A DNA stretch of 64,000 nt. It comes from Streptomyces sp. MNU76. GTDB lineage: Bacteria > Actinomycetota > Actinomycetes > Streptomycetales > Streptomycetaceae. Below, piece after piece: positions 8,885-17,266 of this stretch. A program made the position numbers and the translations under genes. The stretch spans positions 1 through 64,000 of the forward strand of contig NZ_JAJKLK010000015.1 of NCBI RefSeq assembly GCF_020982545.1, given 5' to 3'. Position 1 is the first letter of the stretch; the number at the start of each line of letters is the position of its first letter. The notes under the pieces were generated by a model. That model did no database searches, was not told the origin of the DNA, and saw only the letters and a list, made by a program, of their open reading frames with translations.

Positions 8885-9901
8885 TCATCCGTGATGGTGG
8901 GCCGCAGCGAAGGCGTCGGCGAGGCTGGTCAGGATCGAGCCGGACCAGTCGCTGTCCCCGAACACGCTGACCGGTATGGCGAGCACGCCGTACTCGCGCC
9001 GGAGCGTCTCCGCAGGGATCTCGACGGGGAAGAAGTAGTTGCCGGGACAGGTCCGGCTGGTCTCGGGAATCGCGCCGATCACATCGTCCGGCAATCGTGC
9101 GAACAACTGCTCAGCCCGTGCGGTCAGTTCGTCGACGACCTGCCGGGGCACGTCGCCGTGCTCGGTCAGCAGACGGTCGGCGAGCCTCAGCTGCGCCGGC
9201 GTCGGCGGATCCGCCCGGAACGCTTCGGCCAGTTCGGTCTGTCCCCGGCCCAGCAGGACCACGCCGAACGTGCGTGGCCAAAGCCATCCCTTGGTCACCG
9301 AATGCAGCAGGACCGCGCGACCGGTGCCCAGCAACCGTCGTGTGCCGGCGGCGAATGGGGCTCCCAGGTCGTAGACGCTGTCGATCAGCAAGCGGCGGCT
9401 CGGTGATTCTCGCAACCAGCAGGTCACCGCCGCGCACTCCGCATCGGACAGGCAACGGCCCAGCGGCTTGCTGGGATTGGCGAGCAGGAGGTATTCGGGG
9501 TGGTGGTCCGGCGGCGGCGACGTCGGCAGGGTCGGTGCCGGCAGCGTCGGGTAGGACAGGGGCTCGAGACCGGCGGCCCGGGCCAGCTCGAAATAGACCG
9601 GGTACACGTCATTGGGCAGCCACAACCGCGCTCGCACGGCGCGCAGCCAGGGGAACACCACACCGAGTCCGTGCCGGACCCCTCGGCAGACCATGGCGTG
9701 GCCGGACCACTCTTCAGGCAGCTCGAAGCGCCGCAGCCAGGCACGGGCGAGATCGCACCGGTACACCGTACGCTCGTCGGTCGGCGGCTTCGGCCGCAAG
9801 GGAGCGAGCGCCCGGTACACGTTGGTCTCGGCGGCGTCCAGCAGCGCCGAGGAGGCATCGAGCTGCCGCTGCCGGAACTCCTGGAACCCCTCGAACCTCA
9901 C
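8885..9901 (-). CDS. PLP-dependent class I/II aminotransferase-like enzyme
   Basis: 338 residues, fold type I. The PLP-binding signs are in order: NPSKPLG (about 165), the Asp that pairs with the pyridine nitrogen in LLIDSVYDLG (about 190) and the Schiff-base Lys in LLHSVTKGWLWPRTFG (about 222). It is smaller than typical AAT-I enzymes (about 380-400). The start is GTG 9901, which overlaps the stop of the radical SAM gene as GTGA, so the two proteins are translationally coupled and probably act in one pathway. Aminotransfer, decarboxylation or a related PLP reaction is possible; the substrate is unknown. Confidence 0.8.
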   Translation of the reverse strand: MRFEGFQEFRQRQLDASSALLDAAETNVYRALAPLRPKPPTDERTVYRCDLARAWLRRFELPEEWSGHAMVCRGVRHGLGVVFPWLRAVRARLWLPNDVYPVYFELARAAGLEPLSYPTLPAPTLPTSPPPDHHPEYLLLANPSKPLGRCLSDAECAAVTCWLRESPSRRLLIDSVYDLGAPFAAGTRRLLGTGRAVLLHSVTKGWLWPRTFGVVLLGRGQTELAEAFRADPPTPAQLRLADRLLTEHGDVPRQVVDELTARAEQLFARLPDDVIGAIPETSRTCPGNYFFPVEIPAETLRREYGVLAIPVSVFGDSDWSGSILTSLADAFAAAHHHG

Positions 9902-11274
9902 GCCGCCGCACCTTCCGGCACGATCTCGCTGGCCCGGTCCTCCAGGGAGGCGTAGCAGCGTCCGTCGGCCATGACGTTCCAGCTTCGTGCGATCCCGTGG
10001 GTGCGTTCCCAGAGCAGGCTGGGCTCGGTGTAGGCGGCGATCCGGATCGGCCGTCCGGCCCAGCTGCCCTGGTAGACCGGCGCGCCCCAGGGCAGGCGGC
10101 TCGCCAGTTCGAACCCGTGCCGCTCGGCGAACCCGGTGACGACGGACAGCGAAACCTGGTGGTCTCGGCTCCAGACGTTGGCCGTGCGGTCGAAGTACAG
10201 CGACTCGGTGCTGGTGGATACGTAGAGTTCCTTGAAGCAGACTTCCTCGACACCGAGAGCCGCGGCCCACGAAAGGTAGTCGGCGACCCCGGCCGCGTCG
10301 GCGACGCCGCCGTGCTGGAGCACGCAGATCAGTCTCATCCGCAGCCCCGGCCAGCGGTCCCGTTCCACGCGCCAGGCGTCGATGACCGAGCTCACCGGCG
10401 TACGCAGCATCATGAGCCGCTCGTTGACGGTGTCGCCGTGATGGTGCCGGGAGACGGCGAGCACGCTCAACCCCGCGGTGCTGAGGGCTGCGAGGCGGTC
10501 GGCCCGGTCGGCGTTCTCGGCTTTCGCGAGGGTGTGCGCGTTGGTGATCAGGACGACCTTCGGGAAGGCCGCGGAACAGGCGGACACCAGCCGTACCTGC
10601 TGTTCGAACGGTATGAGCGTGGGCTCCCCGCCACCGGTGATCACCGCACGCTCGGCACCTGCCGCACGGGCACGCTCCAGCCAGAGGGCGACCGCGTCCC
10701 ACGGGACCCGCGCCGGCGTCTGGTCGCTGGAGATCGAAGCGGATGAGAAGCAGAACGAACACCGGGCCTGGCAGGCGGAGGCGACCGGCAGAATCGACAC
10801 CGAGCGGGGTCGTGTGTCGTCGTAGCGACGCAGTGCCGACCCCTGCAGGTGCAGGGAGGCGGCCATCGCGTCCTCGACGGTGGTCGGGCGCAGGGTGAAC
10901 TCGTCGCTTGCTGCGCTTGCCGCGTCTGCTGTGGCTGCTGCGCCCGCTTCGTCGAGTTCGTGGACCGCTGACAGCCGGATGCGAGCCTCGTGCAGTTCCA
11001 TGCCGAGGCCGGTCGAGACGTTGGGCACCAGCTCGTCGGGGTCCACCATGGTTTCCAGCACCAGCAGCCGGTCACCGGGAACGGCCAGACGGTCCAGCAG
11101 GCGTCGCGCCTTGCCTATGCCGATTCCCAACTCCGTACGCGTCAGCAGATGAAACCGGTCGGGATAGGTGCTTTGCGGAATCCCCGCCTTGTCGTATGCG
11201 AACGCGTACTTGTCGAAGCCCTTCGCGAAATTCGACAGCACGATGACGTGGAAGCGCTGGTCGCTGTGGTTCAT
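9898..11274 (-). CDS. Radical SAM protein with an extra N-terminal domain
   Basis: 458 residues. The [4Fe-4S] motif CQARCSFC (CxxxCxxC, about residue 175) is followed by the SAM-binding ITGGGEPTL. A radical SAM barrel spans roughly 165-400. An N-terminal region of about 110 residues (starts HVIVLSNFAKGFDKYAFAYD) precedes it, followed by an Ala-rich linker; I do not recognise this region. The C-terminus carries one more Cys (GRCYASLED). Start ATG 11274 has a GACGGG ribosome site; an upstream in-frame extension looks non-coding. It is coupled to the downstream aminotransferase by a 4-base overlap. No small precursor-peptide gene is visible beside it, so a RiPP role is not indicated. Confidence 0.85.
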   Translation of the reverse strand: MNHSDQRFHVIVLSNFAKGFDKYAFAYDKAGIPQSTYPDRFHLLTRTELGIGIGKARRLLDRLAVPGDRLLVLETMVDPDELVPNVSTGLGMELHEARIRLSAVHELDEAGAAATADAASAASDEFTLRPTTVEDAMAASLHLQGSALRRYDDTRPRSVSILPVASACQARCSFCFSSASISSDQTPARVPWDAVALWLERARAAGAERAVITGGGEPTLIPFEQQVRLVSACSAAFPKVVLITNAHTLAKAENADRADRLAALSTAGLSVLAVSRHHHGDTVNERLMMLRTPVSSVIDAWRVERDRWPGLRMRLICVLQHGGVADAAGVADYLSWAAALGVEEVCFKELYVSTSTESLYFDRTANVWSRDHQVSLSVVTGFAERHGFELASRLPWGAPVYQGSWAGRPIRIAAYTEPSLLWERTHGIARSWNVMADGRCYASLEDRASEIVPEGAAA

Positions 11275-11478
11275 CCCGTCATCATGCTTGACGATCTCTA
11301 TCGTCTGAAAGCGGGTTGATCCAGCGGTCGACGCGAGGCCCGACGTCCATATGATCGAGGAATACGCCCGCCACAACGGCCACGCCGACCTGGTCCGGGA
11401 ACGCGTCGATGGCACTACCGGGGTGTAGCGCCGGATCACGGACGGGAACAAGAACGCGGACACGGATACGGAGGCGGA

Positions 11479-12336
11479 GTGCGAGTGCTAGCCAATCTCT
11501 CTGTGCTGGCGGCCGGCAGGCGTCATTCGGTCGGGCGGCGCTGGGACGGGACCGTTCTTGCCGTGGGCCGTACCGCAGTCGACGAATGCCGTGTCGACCG
11601 CTGGGCGGACGTCGTCGCGGTGGCGGCCGGGAACGTCCATACGGCGAGGAACACGGGCAGGGCCCATACGGTGGGACTTCGGTCGGACGGCACGGTGCTG
11701 TCAACGGGGTGGAACGGCGACGGGCAGTGTGATGTCGCCGGATGGCGTGGAGTCACAGCCGTGGCCGCGGGGTGGCGCCGTACGCTCGGGCTGCTCCGGG
11801 ACGGCCGCGTGCTGGCAGCCGGCCGGAACACGGAAGGGCAGTGCGACGTACAGTCCTGGCGCGAGATGGTCGCGCTGTCGTGCGGTGACTGGCACTCGGT
11901 CGGCGTCCGGTCGGACGGTTCCGCCCTGGCCGTGGGCAACAACCGGCGACGTCAGTGCGCCGTTGCTGAATGGTGTGACCTTGCCGCCATCGCTGCCGGG
12001 TATGTCCACACCGTCGGCCTCAAGGTCGACGGGAGGGTGGTGGCGACCGAAGACAGGACCACCGGGGCGTGCGAGGTCGACGCGTGGGAGGAAGTGGTCG
12101 CGCTCGACGCGGGCAGCTACCACACCGTCGGTGTCACCGTGTCCGGGCGAGCCCTTGCAACGGGAGACAACAGCCACGGACAGTGCGACGTCGGCGATTG
12201 GCGCGACATCATCGCCGTGGCGGCCGGTTCGACACACACCCTCGGCCTGCGTGCCGACGGCACGGTCGTGTCGACGGGGAACAACACCGACGGGCAGTGC
12301 GCGGTCGAATCCTGGTCCGGAGTCCGGGTTCCATAA
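11479..12336 (+). CDS. RCC1-like beta-propeller protein, seven repeats
   Basis: 285 residues built almost entirely of seven repeats of about 38 residues with the pattern A-A-G-x-x-H-T-V-G-L-x-x-D-G-x-V-x-x-x-G-x-N-x-x-G-Q-C-D-V-x-x-W. This is the signature of the RCC1 propeller, and seven repeats would close one ring. Repeat 2 carries an 8-9-residue insertion that repeats its own HTxxxxGRAHT segment. There is no signal peptide or attached domain, so the protein should be a free cytoplasmic propeller. It is divergent from the radical SAM gene, with about 200 bases between the starts. Confidence 0.85.
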   Translation: MRVLANLSVLAAGRRHSVGRRWDGTVLAVGRTAVDECRVDRWADVVAVAAGNVHTARNTGRAHTVGLRSDGTVLSTGWNGDGQCDVAGWRGVTAVAAGWRRTLGLLRDGRVLAAGRNTEGQCDVQSWREMVALSCGDWHSVGVRSDGSALAVGNNRRRQCAVAEWCDLAAIAAGYVHTVGLKVDGRVVATEDRTTGACEVDAWEEVVALDAGSYHTVGVTVSGRALATGDNSHGQCDVGDWRDIIAVAAGSTHTLGLRADGTVVSTGNNTDGQCAVESWSGVRVP

Positions 12337-12402
12337 GGCCGGGACCGAGAGCTGGGGACCTGGATACATACAACTCGCGTGCTGCCACGCCGGGTTGGTC
12401 CC

Positions 12403-12442
12403 GTGTACACGTACACGTACACGTACACGTACGCGCATGCGC
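12403..12442. repeat. (GTACAC)n tract, strictly alternating purine-pyrimidine, 40 bp
   Basis: A hexamer GTACAC is repeated about four times and runs into GCGCATGCGC. Every base from 12403 to 12442 alternates purine and pyrimidine, so the tract could form left-handed DNA under negative supercoiling. It lies between the convergent RCC1-like and acyl-CoA dehydrogenase genes, just before a strong hairpin. Confidence 0.85.
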
Positions 12443-12443
12443 C

Positions 12444-12476
12444 GCGGAGGACCGGGGGCGACCCCCCGTCCTCCGC
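12444..12476. terminator. Bidirectional hairpin terminator
   Basis: Arms of 15 bases (12444-12458 and 12462-12476) pair at 14 of 15 positions around a 3-base loop; the stem contains GGAGGAC and its complement. It sits between convergent genes ending at 12336 and 12496 and can end transcription from both sides. There is no U tract, as is common in Streptomyces. Confidence 0.7.
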
Positions 12477-12495
12477 CGGTGTGCCCGTCAAGGTG

Positions 12496-14220
12496 TCACG
12501 GCATCATCTCGTACGCCGCCGACAGAGCCTCCACGCGCTGCCAGACCCGCTCCGAACGCGCCTCGTCGACGACCGGTCGTCGGACCGCGCCGAGCGCCCA
12601 GCGCTGCTGCTCCTCGGTCGCGGAGTCCTTGCCGTGCAGTTCGACGGCGTGGGCGGAGAAGTCCCGCACGAGGACGGCGAACAGCTCGTCGAGCACGTCC
12701 GCGTCGAGATCCGACAGGGCCGCCTGCTCCAGGACCAGCTGCCCGTGCACGACGAGCGCGAAGAGCTGTCCGACGGCGAGGAGCAGGTCGAGATCGCGGC
12801 TCTGCTTCTCGTCGGGCGCGGCCGTGAGGACGAACTCGCAGAGTGCGTCGGCCTGTTCGCGGAACAGGGCGACGTTGGGCAGGTGGGCGTACGTGTCGAA
12901 GGCCGGCCGCCAGTCATGGAAGCGCACCGAGCCGAGACCGCGAGCCGGGCCCTGTCGGAAGAGGAAGGCGTCGTCGGCCGCGTCGAGGCGGGTCGGGACA
13001 GGCTCGTACGCCACCGGGTCGAGGAGGTGGTTGCGCATGAACTTGAGGATCAGCGCCAGGTTGACGTGGACGGTGCCCTCCAGCTTCGGCAGGCCGCGGA
13101 TCTCGATGGCGGCCTGGGCGAAGTAGTTGTCCTTCTCGAAACCCTTGGCGGCGATGACGTCCCACATCAGGTCGATGACCTTCTCGCCCTCGGTGGTCAC
13201 CTTCATCTTCGTCATCGGGTTGAAGAGGAGGTAGCGGCGGTCGTCGGGACCGGCGGTGCGGAAGTAGTCGACGGCGCGGTCGCTGAACAGCTTCATCCCG
13301 ACCAGCCGGACGTACGCGTCGGCCAACTCCCGCCGCACGTGCGGGAAGGCGGTCACGGGGCGGCCGTAGAGGATGCGGTTCTGCGCGTGGGTGACGGCCT
13401 CGTACATGGCGTGTTCACAGATGCCGATCGAGGCGGTGCACAGGTTGAACTTGCCCACGTTGACGGTGTTGAGTGCGGCGTCGAAGGCGGCCCGGCCGGT
13501 GTGCAGGACGTCGTCCGGGGTTACGGGGTAGTCCTCCAGGCGGAACTCGCTGACGAACTTCGACGAGTCGACGACGTTCTTGACCAGGTGGTACGCCGGG
13601 TGGCGGCTGTCGGCCGCGAAGAAGACATAGCCGTCGGGGCCCTCGATGTCGGTGCGGCGCCCGAAGACAGAGACGAGCCCGGCGGCGTTGCCGTTGCCGA
13701 TGTAGTACTTGGAGCCGGTGGCCCGGAAACCGCCCGTGCCGTCGGGCTCCAGGAGCATGTCGGTGGAGTAGATGTCGGCGCCGTGCGCCTTCTCGGACAG
13801 GCCGAAGGCGAACACCTCGCCCTGGGACAGCAGTTCGGCGGCACGGGCGCGGGCGGCGGGGTTGTCGCTCTGCCAGACCGGGCCGAGTCCGAGGATGGTG
13901 ACCTGCCAGGCGTACCAGTAGTCGAGGCCGTAGAAGCCGAGTATCTCGTTGAGCGCGGCGATGCGGGCGGTGTCCCAGCGCTTGTCGCCCTCGGCCTCCG
14001 CGGCGGCGGAGGCGGGCGTGAGGAAGGTCGCGAAGAGCCCTTCCTCGGCGGCGAAGGCGAGGAAGTCGCCGAGCCAGGCACGGGTCCGGTAGTCCTCGAT
14101 CAGCCGGTGCTTGCCCCGTTCCTCGAACCAGTCGACGGTGGCACGCAGCAGCCTGCGGGTCTCCGGGTCGAAGTGCGCGGGGTCGTAGGTCCGCGGGTTG
14201 AAGAGCAGCGCGTCGGCCAT
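12496..14220 (-). CDS. Acyl-CoA dehydrogenase/oxidase-type flavoprotein
   Basis: 574 residues, of the long acyl-CoA dehydrogenase/acyl-CoA oxidase-like type. It shows the FAD/substrate loop (FAFGLSEKAHGADIYST, about 130), the beta-domain signal KYYIGNGNAAG (about 160), and the helical C-terminal domain with YGRPVTAFPHVRRELADAY (about 290) and WDVIAAKGFEKDN. It would oxidise an acyl-CoA at C2-C3 with FAD. Start ATG 14220 has a GAAAGGCGG ribosome site. The neighbouring upstream PadR gene lies in the same direction and probably controls it. Confidence 0.85.
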   Translation of the reverse strand: MADALLFNPRTYDPAHFDPETRRLLRATVDWFEERGKHRLIEDYRTRAWLGDFLAFAAEEGLFATFLTPASAAAEAEGDKRWDTARIAALNEILGFYGLDYWYAWQVTILGLGPVWQSDNPAARARAAELLSQGEVFAFGLSEKAHGADIYSTDMLLEPDGTGGFRATGSKYYIGNGNAAGLVSVFGRRTDIEGPDGYVFFAADSRHPAYHLVKNVVDSSKFVSEFRLEDYPVTPDDVLHTGRAAFDAALNTVNVGKFNLCTASIGICEHAMYEAVTHAQNRILYGRPVTAFPHVRRELADAYVRLVGMKLFSDRAVDYFRTAGPDDRRYLLFNPMTKMKVTTEGEKVIDLMWDVIAAKGFEKDNYFAQAAIEIRGLPKLEGTVHVNLALILKFMRNHLLDPVAYEPVPTRLDAADDAFLFRQGPARGLGSVRFHDWRPAFDTYAHLPNVALFREQADALCEFVLTAAPDEKQSRDLDLLLAVGQLFALVVHGQLVLEQAALSDLDADVLDELFAVLVRDFSAHAVELHGKDSATEEQQRWALGAVRRPVVDEARSERVWQRVEALSAAYEMMP

Positions 14221-14375
14221 GGATGCCGCCTTTCGGCTGAGTGGTGAGGGGTGAGGGTGGGGTGCGGACACGAGTTTCGGCTCACGTCCCCGGTCATGTC
14301 CGGGGCCATCCGCTCGGGTCGTGTCGTGGGGTTGAGTCGCTCGGTCACGCCCTGGTGGCCGGCTCGGCCGGCCGG

Positions 14376-14933
14376 TCAGTGACCGGGGGTGAAGCCGGCG
14401 AGTGTGGCGAGTACGTCGTCGAGCCAGGCGATCATCATGCGCTCGTACGCGATGCCGCCGCGCAGCACGACGTGCTGGAGTTCCCGTTCGGCGTCGAGGG
14501 GGCCGTCCGCCGGGGGGTCTCCGAAGTCGCGGGCCACGCCCGCGAGGTAGTGGTCCAGGCGGTCCGTGTGCGCCTGTCGGTGCCGTTCGACCTCGCTGAT
14601 CAGGGCGGCCGGGTCGCCGAAGGCGGCGCCGCGGATCTTCACCGCCAGGTCGTGGCGGACGCTGTCGGGCTCGGTCGGTTCGTGGAGCCACCCGGAGAGC
14701 GCCTCCCGTCCGGGCCCCGCGACGGAGTACTCCTTCTTGTCCGGACGCCCGTACTGCGGGACCTCCCGGACGTCGACCCAGCCGTCGCTCTCCATCCGCT
14801 TGAGTACGCGGTAGATCTGCTGGTGGGTGGCGGTCCAGAAGTACCCGATGGACCGCTCGAACCGCCGGGCCAGCTCATAGCCGGACCCCGGCTTCTCCAG
14901 CAGGGAGACGAGGATCGCGTGTTCGAGCGCCAT
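14376..14933 (-). CDS. PadR-family transcriptional regulator
   Basis: A 185-residue repressor. The N-terminal winged helix reads ILVSLLEKPGSGYELARRF and QIYRVLKRMESDGWVDVREV (residues about 5-75). A C-terminal dimerisation domain of PadR subfamily 2 (Vir_act_alpha_C type, about 95-180) follows. I use ATG 14933 (MALEHAIL), the conserved family start; an in-frame ATG at 14969 would place the operator inside the gene. A perfect inverted repeat lies 11 bases upstream of this start, which fits autorepression. The acyl-CoA dehydrogenase gene downstream is the likely co-regulated target. Confidence 0.85.
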   Translation of the reverse strand: MALEHAILVSLLEKPGSGYELARRFERSIGYFWTATHQQIYRVLKRMESDGWVDVREVPQYGRPDKKEYSVAGPGREALSGWLHEPTEPDSVRHDLAVKIRGAAFGDPAALISEVERHRQAHTDRLDHYLAGVARDFGDPPADGPLDAERELQHVVLRGGIAYERMMIAWLDDVLATLAGFTPGH

Positions 14934-14944
14934 GTGCACGATCC

Positions 14945-14968
14945 TGCTATGCACCTCGTTGCATAGCA
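14945..14968. promoter_or_regulatory. PadR operator palindrome
   Basis: TGCTATGCA-N6-TGCATAGCA is a perfect 9-base inverted repeat (14945-14953 and 14960-14968). PadR operators are usually ATG-rich palindromes with a short spacer, as here. The position immediately upstream of the padR start supports autoregulation. Confidence 0.8.
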
Positions 14969-15352
14969 ACGCCGTGGCGGTGAGACGCCGCTCACCCGGT
15001 GCGGGTCCGGTGGGCCGTCGCCTTCGGAAGGCGTTCGTGACGTCCCGCGTCCGACTCTTTGTGGTCCGACGGTGGACGCGGAGGCCGACGCGGCGGCGGG
15101 TTCGGTTCTGTCCAAGGTGGGCCCGCGTGTCAGTACCGTCCCAGAGGGCGGAGAAACGTCCAGGTCACAGTGGGTGGCTCATCTCAGCGTCCCAGGAGAC
15201 GCCGGTGCGCTTGCCGTCCTTCGGAGAGAACGTCGATGCTGACCCGCGTAGGGCAGTCGGGGAGCGGCGCGGTGCCGCTCCCGCTCCCTGCCGACGGTCA
15301 CGCCGGGGGGCGGGCCGAGTCGGCACGTACACAGGAATGGAACTGCATACGC
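14969..15352. other. Intergenic region between divergent genes
   Basis: No gene is recognised. The region holds the promoters of the PadR gene (left) and the secreted protein (right). I see no strong palindrome other than the PadR operator at its left edge. Confidence 0.4.
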
Positions 15353-15835
15353 ATGATGAAGTCCCGAACGAACCGGACCGCCTTGGCCATCGGCACCGCC
15401 GTCCTCATGGCGGCCGGCATGGTCGTCGCGGGGGCCACGACCGCCTCCGCCGATGCGTGCGGAGGTCCCGGCAAGTACCTCTGTGGTGCGGTGAAGAACA
15501 GGACCGGCAAGCCGATGCACTACACGATGAGGCTGGGGAGCGGCCCGCACCTGTGCGACGTGTGGAACATCGACGGCGGCACCACGAGCAAGTGGGACCA
15601 GACCGCGTGCGAGCAGCAGTCGTTCAACAGGGGGACGATAGGCGGCAACGGCACCGGCAAGGACGTCGATGCCTTCACCTTCGCCACCCACGGCTACCAC
15701 GAGCGGTTCTCACGTGTCGGCACGTGGCACTGGCGAAAGAAGGGCGTCTGGACGAAGATCCGGAGCGGGGAGATCGCCGACTGCGGCATCGGTGACAACA
15801 ACGAGGTCTGGTGCACCGTCCTCGTCCAGGTCTGA
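15353..15835 (+). CDS. Secreted hypothetical protein, Cys-containing
   Basis: 160 residues with a clear Sec signal peptide: basic start (MMKSRTNRTALAIG), hydrophobic core (TAVLMAAGMVVAGATTA) and a cleavage site after ASA at about residue 34. The mature part of about 125 residues has six Cys (for example DACGG, YLCGAV, HLCDVW, TACEQQ, ADCGIG, VWCTVL), consistent with up to three disulfides. It resembles small extracellular Streptomyces proteins of unknown role. ATG 15353 or 15356 is the start. A strong hairpin terminator follows. Confidence 0.75.
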   Translation: MMKSRTNRTALAIGTAVLMAAGMVVAGATTASADACGGPGKYLCGAVKNRTGKPMHYTMRLGSGPHLCDVWNIDGGTTSKWDQTACEQQSFNRGTIGGNGTGKDVDAFTFATHGYHERFSRVGTWHWRKKGVWTKIRSGEIADCGIGDNNEVWCTVLVQV

Positions 15836-15870
15836 AACAGCCCCGGGCGGTGGCGTAAGCGGTGACGCAA

Positions 15871-15895
15871 GGGCGCGGACAGCCGGTCCGCGCCC
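15871..15895. terminator. Hairpin terminator between convergent genes
   Basis: A perfect 10-base stem, GGGCGCGGAC with GTCCGCGCCC, and a 5-base loop. It lies between the secreted-protein gene and the end of pcaJ, so it can serve both directions. Confidence 0.75.
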
Positions 15896-15917
15896 ACGGA
15901 GCCGATGACCGTGCGTG

Positions 15918-16574
15918 TCAGTGGATGCCGAGCAGCTGGGCGAGTTCGTCGGCGTCGATGCCGTACGTCTCCCGGATCCGTACTCCCTTCGGGCCGACGT
16001 CGAAGACGCCGTGGTCGGTGTACACGCGGCTGACGCAGCCGACGCCGGTGAGCGGGTAGGTGCACCGCGGTACCAGCTTGGGTTCGCCGGAGCGGGTGAA
16101 GAGGGTCATCATCACGTAGACGTCCTTGGCACCGATGGCGAGGTCCATGGCGCCGCCCACGGCGGGGATGTCGTCGGGGCGGCCGGTGTGCCAGTTGGCG
16201 AGGTCACCGTCGAAGGCGACCTGATAGGCGCCGAGGACACAGACGTCGAGGTGGCCGCCGCGCATCATCGCGAAGGAGTCGGCGTGGTGGAAGTACGCCG
16301 CCCCCGGCAGCTCGGTCACCGGGACCTTGCCGGCGTTGGTGAGGTCGGGGTCGATCGCGTCGGCCTCCGCCTTCGGACCCATGTTGAGCATGCCGTTCTC
16401 GGTGTGCAGCACCACTCCGGAGTCGGCCGGCAGATGGTCGGCGATCTTGGTGGGCTGCCCGATGCCGAGGTTGACGAAGGAGCCGGCCGGGATGTCGCGA
16501 GCGATGACGGCGGCCAGCTCGTCCATGGAGAGCCGGTGGTCGGCGGACGCCTGGACGCCTGAGGTCGTGGTCAT
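15918..16574 (-). CDS. pcaJ: 3-oxoadipate CoA-transferase, beta subunit
   Basis: 218 residues of the CoA-transferase family I beta subunit. The catalytic Glu lies in the conserved SENG-type motif, here HTENGMLNMGP (about residue 58). GIGQPTKIADHL and GGAMDLAIGAK are further family marks. With the alpha subunit it would move CoA from succinyl-CoA to 3-oxoadipate, the penultimate step of the beta-ketoadipate pathway for aromatic compounds. It overlaps the alpha-subunit gene by ATGA. Succinyl-CoA:acetoacetate transferase (ScoB) is the alternative, but the adjacent PcaF-type thiolase favours PcaJ. Confidence 0.85.
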   Translation of the reverse strand: MTTTSGVQASADHRLSMDELAAVIARDIPAGSFVNLGIGQPTKIADHLPADSGVVLHTENGMLNMGPKAEADAIDPDLTNAGKVPVTELPGAAYFHHADSFAMMRGGHLDVCVLGAYQVAFDGDLANWHTGRPDDIPAVGGAMDLAIGAKDVYVMMTLFTRSGEPKLVPRCTYPLTGVGCVSRVYTDHGVFDVGPKGVRIRETYGIDADELAQLLGIH

Positions 16575-17266
16575 CGTGCCCCCTGCACGGTGTAGTGGCG
16601 GGCCGTCACCTGGACGATCCGGTCGACGTAGATGGACGGGGTGACGACGGCCTCGGGGTTCAGCTCGCCGGCCTCGACGACCTGGTCGACCTGGACGATG
16701 GTCGTCGTCGCGGCCGTGGCCATGACCGGTCCGAAGTTGCGGGCCGTCTTGCGGTAGACGAGGTTGCCCAGGGTGTCCGCGACATGGGCGCCGATCAGCG
16801 CGTAGTCACCCTTGATCGGGTATTCGAGCAGGTAGGTGCGGCCGTCGATCTCCCGGACCTCCTTGTCCTCGGCCAGCGGTGTGCCGACCGCCGTCGGGCA
16901 GTAGAAGGCGCCGATGCCGGCCCCTGCCGCGCGCATCCGCTCGGCGAGGTTGCCCTGCGGCACGACCTCCAGCTCGATCTTGCCCGCGCGGTACAGGTCG
17001 TCGAAGACCCAGGAGTCGGCCTGACGGGGAAAGGAGCACAGCACCTTGCGCACCCGGCCGGCGGCGAGCAGCGCGGCCAGCCCGACGTCGCCGTTGCCGG
17101 CGTTGTTCGACACGATGGTGAGGTCCTTGGCACCCTGCCGGATGAGCGCGTCGATCAGGTCGAACGGCATTCCGGCCAGGCCGAACCCGCCGACCAGGAC
17201 GGTGGAGCCGTCCTCGATCCCGGCGACCGCGGCATCGGCGCTCTCGACGATCTCCGCCCGGCTCAT
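16571..17266 (-). CDS. pcaI: 3-oxoadipate CoA-transferase, alpha subunit
   Basis: 231 residues of the CoA-transferase family I alpha subunit, with the glycine-rich CoA-binding stretch GSTVLVGGFGLAGMPFDLID (about 19-38), LTIVSNNAGNGDVGLA and the IELEVVPQGNLAERMRAAGA region. It is sandwiched between pcaF and pcaJ with ATGA overlaps on both sides, so the three proteins are made as one translationally coupled set. Its role is CoA transfer to 3-oxoadipate; acetoacetate is the alternative substrate. Confidence 0.85.
   Translation of the reverse strand: MSRAEIVESADAAVAGIEDGSTVLVGGFGLAGMPFDLIDALIRQGAKDLTIVSNNAGNGDVGLAALLAAGRVRKVLCSFPRQADSWVFDDLYRAGKIELEVVPQGNLAERMRAAGAGIGAFYCPTAVGTPLAEDKEVREIDGRTYLLEYPIKGDYALIGAHVADTLGNLVYRKTARNFGPVMATAATTTIVQVDQVVEAGELNPEAVVTPSIYVDRIVQVTARHYTVQGAR

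Noticed and set aside
12379..14247. 622-codon plus-strand frame
   Set aside because: It is antisense to the acyl-CoA dehydrogenase, which has intact family motifs and a good ribosome site.
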